From positions 124,001 through 188,000 of the forward strand of contig JAODBD010000003.1 of NCBI GenBank assembly GCA_025463785.1: a DNA stretch of 64,000 bases. Direction: 5' to 3'. This document shows positions 43,627 through 51,271 of the stretch, in pieces (the first letter of the stretch is position 1; each line of letters starts with the position of its first letter). Made by a program: the position numbers and the translations under genes. Below the pieces are notes generated by a model. That model worked only from the letters and a program-made list of their open reading frames with translations, was not told where the DNA came from and ran no database searches. Source of the stretch: Glaciihabitans sp. (GTDB lineage: Bacteria; Actinomycetota; Actinomycetes; Actinomycetales; Microbacteriaceae).

Positions 43627-44892
43627 GTGGGATGCTCAGCGCCCTTGACTCTGAACATGAATATTGCACTGGTCTGCGACTACTCCCTCGACTATCTCGG
43701 CGGCGCCCAAACCGCCTTCATCCAGCAGGTGCGTGCGATGACGGATGCCGGACACCGCGTGCTCGTCATCGCCCCACGGGGTCGGACCGCCGACATCGGC
43801 GCGTCGGCGCACGAATGGTTCGACACGCCGTTCACTGTTCCAGGCATTGGCCTGCCGTTTCTTCGCAACACCGACCAGGTGCGCGCGAAGGTCTCGCAGG
43901 CACTCGCCCGCCACCGAATCGAAGTCGTCCATGTGCATTCTGAGTTCGGCCTAGCCGCCGCCTGCATAGATGTCGCGGCGCAACTTCGCGTCAGGGTAGT
44001 GCACACGGTTCATACGTTCTTTTGGCGAGTAAGGCTGCCGGTCGGCGTCGACCGGGTGGCCGCCGCGGCCATCCGATCGCTCCACGGCTGGCTCACCGGT
44101 CAGCCAGCGCCGGATGCGATTTTGGCCGAATCGCACGCCGGCTCGGCGCTCCGCGGCATGACACTGTCGACTGCCCTCCGAGCGGATGCCGTGGTCTCGC
44201 CCTCGGAGCACCAACGCGAGAGACTCGCCGCGGCCGGCGTCCGCACCGTGGTTACCATAGCGAATACGACCGCGGCGTCGTGGGCGGAGCGGCCCGCGGC
44301 GCTCGCTCAGATCGAGGGACCGTTGAAGGTTCTCTGGATCGGCAGGTGCGCTCCCGAGAAGCGGTTGCTCGTGTTCATCGCCGCGTGCATCGAAGCGCTC
44401 GGTGCGGTGCCTGTCGGGCGACTCGAGGTCGAGGTTGTCGGCGAGGGGCCGGAGTTGGCGCGGGCACGGAGGGCGGCAGCCGGACATCCCGAGATCTTGT
44501 TCTCTGGCAGGGTCGCCAGCGACGAGGTTATGGCAAAACTCGACGGTTCTCACGTCGTCGCGCTCACATCATCGGGCTTCGACAACCAGCCCATGGTCGT
44601 GGTCGAGGCGATGTATGCCGCGCGGCCCGTGCTGTACGTCGACCCGCTGCTTCGCGAGGGGCTCGACACCGCCGGACTGCTGTGCGCCGACGACAGCGCA
44701 CAGGCGATTGCCGCGATGCTCGTGCAGTTGGTGCACGATCCGCACCGCGTCGTTCGCGTCTCGGAGCGTGCGGGCCTGGCGTTCGATCGCTTCGCGCCAG
44801 ACCACTTCGTCGCCGAGATCGAGGACGTCTATCGCCGCCTCGTTCCGGGCGTCGAGCGCTCGCGTCCATTATTTGCGAGCGTCACCGCCTAG
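43627..44892 (+). CDS. Glycosyltransferase family 4
   Basis: About 421 residues, GT-B fold: N-terminal Rossmann (MNIALVCDYSLDYLGGAQTAFIQQ) and C-terminal donor-binding domain (LKVLWIGRCAPEKRLLVFIAAC; FDNQPMVVVEAMYAARPVLYVDP with the EX7E-like acidic motif). No membrane helices. GTG 43627 has AAAGGA 7 nt upstream; ATG 43657 (MNIALVCDY) is the alternative. Transfers a sugar in surface glycan or glycolipid synthesis; acceptor unknown. Confidence 0.88.
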   Translation: MGCSAPLTLNMNIALVCDYSLDYLGGAQTAFIQQVRAMTDAGHRVLVIAPRGRTADIGASAHEWFDTPFTVPGIGLPFLRNTDQVRAKVSQALARHRIEVVHVHSEFGLAAACIDVAAQLRVRVVHTVHTFFWRVRLPVGVDRVAAAAIRSLHGWLTGQPAPDAILAESHAGSALRGMTLSTALRADAVVSPSEHQRERLAAAGVRTVVTIANTTAASWAERPAALAQIEGPLKVLWIGRCAPEKRLLVFIAACIEALGAVPVGRLEVEVVGEGPELARARRAAAGHPEILFSGRVASDEVMAKLDGSHVVALTSSGFDNQPMVVVEAMYAARPVLYVDPLLREGLDTAGLLCADDSAQAIAAMLVQLVHDPHRVVRVSERAGLAFDRFAPDHFVAEIEDVYRRLVPGVERSRPLFASVTA

Positions 44893-44910
44893 CCGTACTC
44901 GGCCGCACAA

Positions 44911-45192
44911 TTAGCGGCTGAGCAGATCCTGGTACTCCGGATGGCTCTTTAGCCAGTGCGAGACGAAGGGACACTGCGCCACGACGCGATAGTCGGTGTG
45001 GTCCCGAACCTGGTCGAGGGCATCCCGAACCAGGCGGCCGCCGAGGCCGTGCTCACGCTCCTCGGAGATGATCTCAGTGTGCGTGAAGATCATGTCGGTG
45101 CCGGCGACCCGATACTCGGTGTAGCCCGCTAGCTCTCCATCGATGACGAGCTCGAAGCGATCGAGTTCCTGGTTCTGGATGACGTCTGACAC
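44911..45192 (-). CDS. Small GNAT-like N-acetyltransferase (YjdJ type)
   Basis: 93 residues, the minimal GNAT fold. Acetyl-CoA loop REHGLGGRLVRDALDQVR near 45-62, preceded by AGYTEYRVAGTDMIFTHTEI. Substrate unknown; family members are often uncharacterised. GTG start with TACTCT 6 nt upstream (leaderless). Confidence 0.88.
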   Translation of the reverse strand: MSDVIQNQELDRFELVIDGELAGYTEYRVAGTDMIFTHTEIISEEREHGLGGRLVRDALDQVRDHTDYRVVAQCPFVSHWLKSHPEYQDLLSR

Positions 45193-45198
45193 GTTTCC

Positions 45199-45204
45199 AG
45201 AGTA
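45199..45204 (-). promoter_or_regulatory. Leaderless-type -10 box of the GNAT gene
   Basis: TACTCT on the minus strand, 6 nt before GTG 45192. Confidence 0.45.
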
Positions 45205-45226
45205 CGACCTCGCAGTCGGAAGCGCG

Positions 45227-46237
45227 CTAGACCGACTCGCGCTCGATCAGTCTCGTTGGCATTATCGTCAACCGGTCGACCTCTTCGCCGGCGATCAGGC
45301 GCACCAGCGTCTCGGCGATCTTGCCACCCTGTTCGGTTGTGGGCTGCTCGATCGTGGTCAGTGGTGGTGTCGAGTTCTGCGCGTAGTAATCGTTGTCGAT
45401 CGTGGCGATGGCGACATCCCGAGGCACCGACAGGCCGTGGTCTTTCAGTACGCCGAGTGCTCCGGATGCGATCTGGGCCGACGCAGCAAACAGTGCGTCG
45501 AACTTCCTACCGCTGGCGAGCATGCGCTCCATGGCAGCCGCGCCGCCGCTGGACGAAAAGTCGGAGTACTCGATCAGACCGGCTTCGAGCGACGCACCGG
45601 TGACGGCTTTACGCCAGCCGTCCAGGCGGTCGATGCCTGCCGACATATCCTGGGGGCCTGCGATGGTCGCGATGCGCGTGCGGCCGTGGTCGATGAGGTA
45701 CTGGGTCGCCCGCTCCGCAGCCGCCGTGTTGTCGACGTCGACGATGTACGTCGTGGAGCCGGTCTGACCGGTCGGGCGGCCACCGAACACGACGGGCAGC
45801 GCGCTCGCGAGTTGAACGTAGGAGCGGTCGTCACTGTGGTGCGACAGGATGAGGGCGCCATCCACGTTGCCGCCCTGGAGGTAGCGCCGCGTCTTCTCCG
45901 GGTCGGCCTCCGAGGCGATCAGGAGCGTGAGCGTGTAGTCGGTGGTGCTCAGGTACATCGCGACGCCCTGGATGACTGATGCGAAGTACGGGTCGGCGAA
46001 GAACTTGGCCGTGTTCTCGGGGATGACGAGGGCAATCGTGAGCGTTCTCCGGCTCGCAAGCGACCTGGCCGCACGGTTCGGCACGTAGTTGAGCTGCTCG
46101 ATCGCTGCATTGACTGCTGCGATTACGTCGGGTGTGACGCGGGGTGACGCGTTCACGACACGGGACACCGTCGACCGCGAAACCCCGGCCAGGGCGGCGA
46201 CTGCCTCCAGCGTGGGCGCGGGTGGGGAGGTGGACAC
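45227..46237 (-). CDS. cebR: LacI-family repressor of the beta-glucoside operon (CebR-like)
   Basis: 336 residues: HTH TLEAVAALAGVSRSTVSRVVNASPRVTPDV and a sugar-sensing domain (ALVIPENTAKFFADPYFASVIQGVAMYL; DVAIATIDNDYYAQNSTPPLTTIEQPTTEQG). Last gene of the cebEFG-GH1 cluster. The operon promoter carries perfect CebR-type palindromes, supporting the name. It has its own candidate leaderless -10 (TAGACT, 46244-46249) placed over the GH1 stop, 6 nt before GTG 46237. Effector probably cellobiose or a related disaccharide. Confidence 0.9.
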   Translation of the reverse strand: MSTSPPAPTLEAVAALAGVSRSTVSRVVNASPRVTPDVIAAVNAAIEQLNYVPNRAARSLASRRTLTIALVIPENTAKFFADPYFASVIQGVAMYLSTTDYTLTLLIASEADPEKTRRYLQGGNVDGALILSHHSDDRSYVQLASALPVVFGGRPTGQTGSTTYIVDVDNTAAAERATQYLIDHGRTRIATIAGPQDMSAGIDRLDGWRKAVTGASLEAGLIEYSDFSSSGGAAAMERMLASGRKFDALFAASAQIASGALGVLKDHGLSVPRDVAIATIDNDYYAQNSTPPLTTIEQPTTEQGGKIAETLVRLIAGEEVDRLTIMPTRLIERESV

Positions 46238-46243
46238 GGCTAC

Positions 46244-46249
46244 AGTCTA
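46244..46249 (-). promoter_or_regulatory. Leaderless-type -10 box of the CebR-like gene
   Basis: TAGACT on the minus strand, 6 nt before GTG 46237 and overlapping the GH1 stop codon. Confidence 0.5.
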
Positions 46250-47665
46250 GGTCGCAGGTGTCAGCGCACCGGCGATGACCCTGGAGTACTCGAGACCGCT
46301 GTCTTTCACGGTGCGAACCTGCGTTTCGTAGTCGACGCGAACGATGCCAAAGCGCTTGTTGTAGCCCCACGCCCACTCGAAATTGTCGAGAAACGACCAG
46401 ACAAAGTAGCCACGAACATCCGCACCGGCCGCAATTGCTTCACCGACCGCCTGGATGTGTGCCCGAATGTAGTCGGCGCGCGCGACATCGTGCACCGCAC
46501 CGTCTGCGCTCACCTCGTCGTCGAACGCCGCTCCGTTTTCCGTCACGTACAGGGGCGGCAACTGCGGGTAGTCCAGGCCGAGCCTGATCAGCAGCGCGCG
46601 AAGGCCGTCCGGGTTGACCTCCCAGTCCATGGCTGTACGCGTCAGGCCGCGGGAGGGGAAGGTCACGTACTCGGAGCCGACGAACGGTGACGACTTCTCG
46701 CGCGATGTCGGCGTGAGGCTGACGCGCGCGGCGGCGGGCAGCGGATGTCCGCTCACGTTGTCGTCGTGATAGTGGTTGACGCCCATGAAGTCGATCGGGG
46801 CGCTGATGATCGCGAGATCGCCATCCCGAATCACCTCGGAAAGGCCGAGCCCCCTGACGTCCTCGAGCACATCGGCCGGGTATTCGCCCAGGATGAGGGG
46901 CTCGAGGAACGCGCGGTTCCAAAGTCCATCGATGCGGCGGGCTGCCTCCCGGTCGACCGGGTCCGTCGGATCGTTCGGAACCGCTGTCGTCAGGTTGAGT
47001 GTGATCCCGATCCTGAGCTCCCGCCTGTCGCGCGCGCCGAGCTCGCGCAGTCGCGTGGTCGCAAGACCGTGCGCGAGGTGCTGGTGGTGCAGTGCGGCGA
47101 GGGCGGCCGCGGGCTCGCGACGACCCGGCGCGTGCTCGCCGCCGGCATACGCGATGAGGGATGAACAGAACGGCTCGTTGAAGGTCGTCCAGTGCGTCAC
47201 TCGGTCGGCCAGGGCGTCGTATACCGCCTCCGCATAGTCGGCGAAGCGGTAGGCGGTGTCGCGGTTTGCCCAACCGTTGCTCTCCTCGAGGGCCTGCGGA
47301 AGATCCCAGTGATAGAGCGTGAGCCAGGGCAGGATGTCGGCCTCAAGCAGCTCGTCGACCAGACGACTGTAGAAATCGAGCCCGGCCACGTTGACGTCGC
47401 GGTCACCCGGCTTGACGCGCGCCCAACTGGTCGAGAACCGGTAGGACTGCAGGCCGAGCTCTTTCATGAGTGCGACATCCTCGGGCATCCGGTGATAGTG
47501 ATCGACCGCGTTCTCGGGGGTGTCGCCATTCGCGACGGCACCGGGGAGGCGAGCGAACGCATCCCAAATCGAGTCTTCTTTGCCGTCCTCGTGGGCGGCA
47601 CCCTCGATCTGGGCCGCAGCTGTCGCTGACCCCCAGAGGAACCCGGGGGGAAATTCGGTGCCCAT
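46247..47665 (-). CDS. GH1 beta-glucosidase
   Basis: 472-residue cytoplasmic GH1 enzyme: acid/base Glu164 (WTTFNEPFCSS) and nucleophile Glu376 (LYVTENGAAFDD), N-terminal FPPGFLWGSATAAAQIEGA and C-terminal YFVWSFLDNFEWAWGYNKRFG signatures. Hydrolyses imported cellobiose or other beta-glucosides to glucose. Coupled to the upstream permease gene (TGATG overlap). Equivalent to BglC in Streptomyces ceb clusters. Confidence 0.93.
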   Translation of the reverse strand: MGTEFPPGFLWGSATAAAQIEGAAHEDGKEDSIWDAFARLPGAVANGDTPENAVDHYHRMPEDVALMKELGLQSYRFSTSWARVKPGDRDVNVAGLDFYSRLVDELLEADILPWLTLYHWDLPQALEESNGWANRDTAYRFADYAEAVYDALADRVTHWTTFNEPFCSSLIAYAGGEHAPGRREPAAALAALHHQHLAHGLATTRLRELGARDRRELRIGITLNLTTAVPNDPTDPVDREAARRIDGLWNRAFLEPLILGEYPADVLEDVRGLGLSEVIRDGDLAIISAPIDFMGVNHYHDDNVSGHPLPAAARVSLTPTSREKSSPFVGSEYVTFPSRGLTRTAMDWEVNPDGLRALLIRLGLDYPQLPPLYVTENGAAFDDEVSADGAVHDVARADYIRAHIQAVGEAIAAGADVRGYFVWSFLDNFEWAWGYNKRFGIVRVDYETQVRTVKDSGLEYSRVIAGALTPAT

Positions 47666-48573
47666 CAGCCTTTCACCGCACCCTGCATGATGCCCGCGAC
47701 GAGTTGTCGTCCGGCGAAGACGAAGAGGATGAACAGAGGAACGGTGGCAAGGAGGGCTCCCGCGAGAACGATCGAGTAGTCGACGAAATGGCTGGCCTGC
47801 AGCTCCTGCAGGGCGACCGGCAGCGTCGGGTCGGTTGGCCCGAGAACGATGAACGGCCAGAAGAAGTTGGTCCAGGTCATGATGAAGATGAACAGGCCGA
47901 GCATCGCGGCGGCCGGCCTGGCGGACGGCAGGGCGATGCTCCAGAAGGTACGGATCATGCTCGCGCCGTCGACCCTCGCGGCCTCGATGAGTTCGTCCGG
48001 CAGTGCACCGGACATGTACTGCGTCATCCAGAACACGCCGAAGGCCGAGGCGAGCCCCGGCAGGATGACCGCGCCGATGTTGCCGCTCCAGCCGAGGTTC
48101 GACATCGCGATGAACAGCGGAACCACGGCCAGCTGGGTCGGTACAGCGGTCGTCGCGATCACGAAGACGAGCAGGACCTTGCTTCCGCGGAAGCGTAGCT
48201 TGGCAAACGCGTAGCCGGCGAGGCTTGAGAACAGGACGACCGCGACCGCCACCGTCGTCGACACGATAATGCTGTTGAGGGTGGCAAGCCAGAAGTTGAC
48301 CGCGGGGTCGTTCATGACCTTCAGGGCGTTGGCGATGAAGTTGCCTGCCGGGATCCAGGACAGGTTCTGGTCGGCGATCGTGCTGGAGTCGCCGCTCCCG
48401 ATCAGGAACGACCAGTACAGCGGCAGAACGCCGGCGACGAGAACGACCGCAAGGAATGCGTAGACCAGCGAGCCCGGGCGCTGCGCGACGATCGCCTTCC
48501 GCCTGCGTCGTTCGAACCAGCCCGGCTGCTCCGTTCGGAGTTTGGGTGCTCTTCTGGTCGCGGTCGCGGTCAT
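47665..48573 (-). CDS. cebG: Cellobiose-type ABC transporter permease, CebG/MalG type
   Basis: 302 residues with six membrane helices, EAA loop PDELIEAARVDGASMIRTFWSIALP near 210, and a GIMQGAVKG C terminus. Start ATG 48573 overlaps the upstream permease stop (ATGA). Its partner permease and binding protein are directly upstream; no ATPase is present. Symbol by analogy to Streptomyces cebEFG. Confidence 0.92.
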   Translation of the reverse strand: MTATATRRAPKLRTEQPGWFERRRRKAIVAQRPGSLVYAFLAVVLVAGVLPLYWSFLIGSGDSSTIADQNLSWIPAGNFIANALKVMNDPAVNFWLATLNSIIVSTTVAVAVVLFSSLAGYAFAKLRFRGSKVLLVFVIATTAVPTQLAVVPLFIAMSNLGWSGNIGAVILPGLASAFGVFWMTQYMSGALPDELIEAARVDGASMIRTFWSIALPSARPAAAMLGLFIFIMTWTNFFWPFIVLGPTDPTLPVALQELQASHFVDYSIVLAGALLATVPLFILFVFAGRQLVAGIMQGAVKG

Positions 48574-49529
48574 CGGAGACGCCCTTCGTTGCTGGCGATA
48601 CGCCTGGTGATTGCGAGGTTGATGAGGCCGATCAGGATGATGACGACGAAGAGCAGCCATGCGATCGCTGATGCCCTGCCGAAGTCCAGCTGCTGCCAGC
48701 CGATGTTATGGAGATACATCGTGAGGGTGAGGTACTGATGGTCGGCGCCACCTGTTCCGTACTGGTCGAAAACCGTCGGCTCATCGAAGATCTGCAGGCC
48801 GCCGATGGTCGCCGTAATGATCACGAAGATCATCGTTGGCCGCAGTTGCGGGATGGTGATCGAGAAGAACCGGCGCAGTCGGCCGGCTCCGTCAATGGCC
48901 GCCGACTCGTACAGATCGCGCGGGATGGCCTGCATCCCGGCGAGCAGGATGAGCGCGTTGTAACCGGTCCATCGGAAGTTGACCATGGTCGCGATCGCAA
49001 TCTGCGCCGAGAATGCGTCGGTGTGCCAGCCGATCGCCGGGATCCCGATGTGGCCGAGAAGATTATTGATGAGCCCGTACTTGTCTGCGAAAAGCTGGCC
49101 GAAGATGAGGCCGACCGCCACGGGCATGATGATGTACGGCAGCAGCACGCTCATGCGCCAAAACGTTGAGCCGCGCAGATTGTTGTCGAGAACAGCAGCG
49201 ATGAGCAGTGCAAGAAGAATTTGGGGCACGGATGACAGAAGGAAGATCGAGAGCGTGTTACGCAGCGCTTCCCAAAACTGGTCCTGGCCGAGGACGAACG
49301 TGAAGTTGTCGAGTCCGACCCATGGTCCCTGCCCGGCGATGAGATCCCACTTGTGCAGCGAAACCCAGGCCGTATAGAGGAGTGGGAACAGCCCCACGAC
49401 GGCGAAGACGATGAAGAACGGCGAGACGTAGAGATAGGGCGAGATTTTGACATCCCAGCGGCCCAGCTTTTGGCTGAAGGCGATTCGCCTGGGAGTTCTC
49501 GGTTTGGCCCGAAGTGCCGAGGTTGTCAT
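48570..49529 (-). CDS. cebF: Cellobiose-type ABC transporter permease, CebF/MalF type
   Basis: 319 residues; six membrane helices beginning YLYVSPFFIVFAVVGLFPLLYTAWVSLHKWD, and the EAA loop RDLYESAAIDGAGRLRRFFSITIPQL near 225. Start at ATG 49529 (MTTSALRAK) chosen over the ORF limit. It follows the binding-protein gene after 121 bp that contain an 11-bp hairpin. Confidence 0.92.
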   Translation of the reverse strand: MTTSALRAKPRTPRRIAFSQKLGRWDVKISPYLYVSPFFIVFAVVGLFPLLYTAWVSLHKWDLIAGQGPWVGLDNFTFVLGQDQFWEALRNTLSIFLLSSVPQILLALLIAAVLDNNLRGSTFWRMSVLLPYIIMPVAVGLIFGQLFADKYGLINNLLGHIGIPAIGWHTDAFSAQIAIATMVNFRWTGYNALILLAGMQAIPRDLYESAAIDGAGRLRRFFSITIPQLRPTMIFVIITATIGGLQIFDEPTVFDQYGTGGADHQYLTLTMYLHNIGWQQLDFGRASAIAWLLFVVIILIGLINLAITRRIASNEGRLR

Positions 49530-49597
49530 CGGTGGGAGTCCTTGCTTTGGCCTGCACGGCCACGATGGTGCGATCAAAGGGTGTTGCGCTGAGTGAA

Positions 49598-49638
49598 GCG
49601 GGACCGCTCTGCCTTGGGTTCCGGCCGAGCGGTCCCGC
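49598..49638 (-). terminator. Intercistronic hairpin between cebE-like and cebF-like genes
   Basis: Perfect 11-bp stem GCGGGACCGCT / AGCGGTCCCGC with a 19-nt loop, 12 bp after the binding-protein stop. Same arrangement as in the rhamnose importer; likely partial terminator or mRNA stabiliser. Confidence 0.6.
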
Positions 49639-49650
49639 CGCTATCGGGTG

Positions 49651-50934
49651 TTAGCCGAGAGCTTTGATTTCCTTGACGACCTGCGCCCAGGAGGCGTCGA
49701 CGGTCTGCTTCTTGGTTTCAACTCGGGTGAGTCCGTTTTGGACGACGGTCATGATGTCGCCATAGTGGATGCCCTTGAACGGCACGAACGTGAACGCCTT
49801 GGCGCGGTTCACGAAAATCTTGCCGGTCGGTGCGTTGTTGAAGAAGGCGTTCGTCGAGTCGAGGAGAGCGGACGACGTGTAGGTCGACACCTGGCTCGGA
49901 AAGTTGCCTGCCGTCTTGAACGCGGCGAGCTGCTGCGCGGGCGCGGTCAGCCAGTCGGTGAACGCCTTGGCCTCGGCGAGGTGCTTGCCCTGGCTGGGAA
50001 CGAGGAGGTACGAACCGCCCCAGTTGCCACCACCGTTGGGGAAGACGTCAGCGACGTTCCAGTCGGTGACCTTCGGGCTGTCCTGCTGGATCGAGCCGAG
50101 CATCCACGGCGGGCAGAGCATGGTTGCCCATGCACCCTTCGCCATGCCGGTTGCCCAGTCGGTGCTCCACTCCTGCAGGTGTGACGAGTCCGTCTTCGAC
50201 GCGGCGAGGACGGAGTAGAACGCCGCCTTCACGTCGGGGTTGGTCGTCGCAACGACGGAGCCGTCGCTGCTCTCGAAGAAGTTCGCGTACTGGTTGGCGA
50301 GGCCCTGGAAGGTCGCGCCCGCCGAGTCGAACCAGGCGGCACCGGTGTTCTTCGCCGCGAACTGCTGGCCCACCTGGTAGTAGTGAGCCCAGTCGCCGCT
50401 GAGGAGCCCCGCGACCGCGGTCGGGTCGGTCGGGAGGCCGGCCTTCTTGAACAGGTCCGAGCGGTAGCAGACCGCCTCGGGGCCGATGTCGGTGCCGAGG
50501 CCGATTTCCTTGCCACTGACCGTGCCGCCAGCCGTCTTGAAGGTCGAGTAGCGGCCCTTGTTGTCGGCCGATGCGAGATCCTCGAACTTTGTCGCGTACT
50601 GCTTGACCTTGGGCATCCAGTCACCGTCGACCGCTTCGATGTCGCCGAGGCCACTGCCGGCCGCGAGCTTCGTGAAGAGGTTGGTCTCGGCTGCGTCGGA
50701 GGTCGCAGCGATCTTGGAGACGATTGTGATGTTCGGGTGCAGCTTGTGGTAGCTCGCGAGGAGCTCCTTGCTGTAGCCGAAGTTGTTGAACGTCGCCAGC
50801 GTCAGCGTGATTGGCGTCTTGGTGTCGACTTTCGTGCCGCCACCGGCGGATGACGAACATCCTGTGGCGACGAGGGCAAGAATCGAGGCGGTTGCAATGG
50901 TTGCCCCGATTTTGGTGCGTCGTGAAAGCTTCAC
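49651..50934 (-). CDS. cebE: Cellobiose-type ABC transporter substrate-binding lipoprotein
   Basis: 427-residue CUT1 binding protein. Signal peptide MKLSRRTKIG..., lipobox VATGC (Cys26). Mature protein shows ITLTLATFNNFGYSKELLASYHKLHPNI and MLCPPWMLGSIQQ blocks typical of the CebE group. GTG 50934 is chosen: AAAGGA lies 6 nt upstream, while the longer ORF enters the operator region. Binds cellobiose or oligosaccharides outside the membrane and feeds the two permeases. Confidence 0.92.
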   Translation of the reverse strand: MKLSRRTKIGATIATASILALVATGCSSSAGGGTKVDTKTPITLTLATFNNFGYSKELLASYHKLHPNITIVSKIAATSDAAETNLFTKLAAGSGLGDIEAVDGDWMPKVKQYATKFEDLASADNKGRYSTFKTAGGTVSGKEIGLGTDIGPEAVCYRSDLFKKAGLPTDPTAVAGLLSGDWAHYYQVGQQFAAKNTGAAWFDSAGATFQGLANQYANFFESSDGSVVATTNPDVKAAFYSVLAASKTDSSHLQEWSTDWATGMAKGAWATMLCPPWMLGSIQQDSPKVTDWNVADVFPNGGGNWGGSYLLVPSQGKHLAEAKAFTDWLTAPAQQLAAFKTAGNFPSQVSTYTSSALLDSTNAFFNNAPTGKIFVNRAKAFTFVPFKGIHYGDIMTVVQNGLTRVETKKQTVDASWAQVVKEIKALG

Positions 50935-50969
50935 GGTCACTCCTTTGTGTGCGTGGATAGGGGAGATCC

Positions 50970-50983
50970 GGGGAGCGCTCTTC
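50970..50983. promoter_or_regulatory. Degenerate CebR box
   Basis: GGGGAGCGCTCTTC matches TGGGAGCGCTCCCA at 10 of 14 positions, 22 bp from the next box. Confidence 0.45.
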
Positions 50984-50991
50984 GCTTGGTG

Positions 50992-51005
50992 TGGGAGCGC
51001 TCTCA
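50992..51005. promoter_or_regulatory. CebR box 1
   Basis: TGGGAGCGCTCTCA matches the established CebR palindrome TGGGAGCGCTCCCA at 13 of 14 positions. It lies just downstream of the predicted transcription start. Confidence 0.85.
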
Positions 51006-51017
51006 CGGTTCGGCCTT

Positions 51018-51047
51018 AGACTAAGTATGGGTTATCCGCCGTGTCAA
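51018..51047 (-). promoter_or_regulatory. Promoter of the ceb-type operon
   Basis: Minus strand: -35 TTGACA (51042-51047), 18-bp spacer, -10 TAGTCT (51018-51023). Flanked by CebR boxes on both sides. Confidence 0.7.
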
Positions 51048-51055
51048 GAAGAATT

Positions 51056-51069
51056 TGGGAGCGCTCCCA
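51056..51069. promoter_or_regulatory. CebR box 2
   Basis: TGGGAGCGCTCCCA, identical to the Streptomyces CebR consensus, 8 bp upstream of the -35 element. Confidence 0.88.
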
Positions 51070-51218
51070 CGGCGCAGCTTCCGCGCCGACCGCGCGCGCC
51101 CTGTGCATCCGCTATTTCTCGCGGATGTCGACCCTCGGGCCGCCCCAAAAAGTCGCCAAAACTTTTTTGCGCCTCGCCCGCACCACGCCGCTTGAGCACG
51201 CCACGATGACGCGGTTAA

Positions 51219-51261
51219 CGAGAGCGAGGGACCCGGCCGACGGCCGAACCCCTCGCTCTCG
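51219..51261 (-). terminator. Terminator after the DHA2 exporter gene
   Basis: Perfect 12-bp stem CGAGAGCGAGGG / CCCTCGCTCTCG, loop with an inner GGCC/GGCC pairing, 10 bp after the exporter stop. The remaining gap 51070-51218 shows nothing else I can support. Confidence 0.75.
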
Positions 51262-51271
51262 AGTCAGTTCG

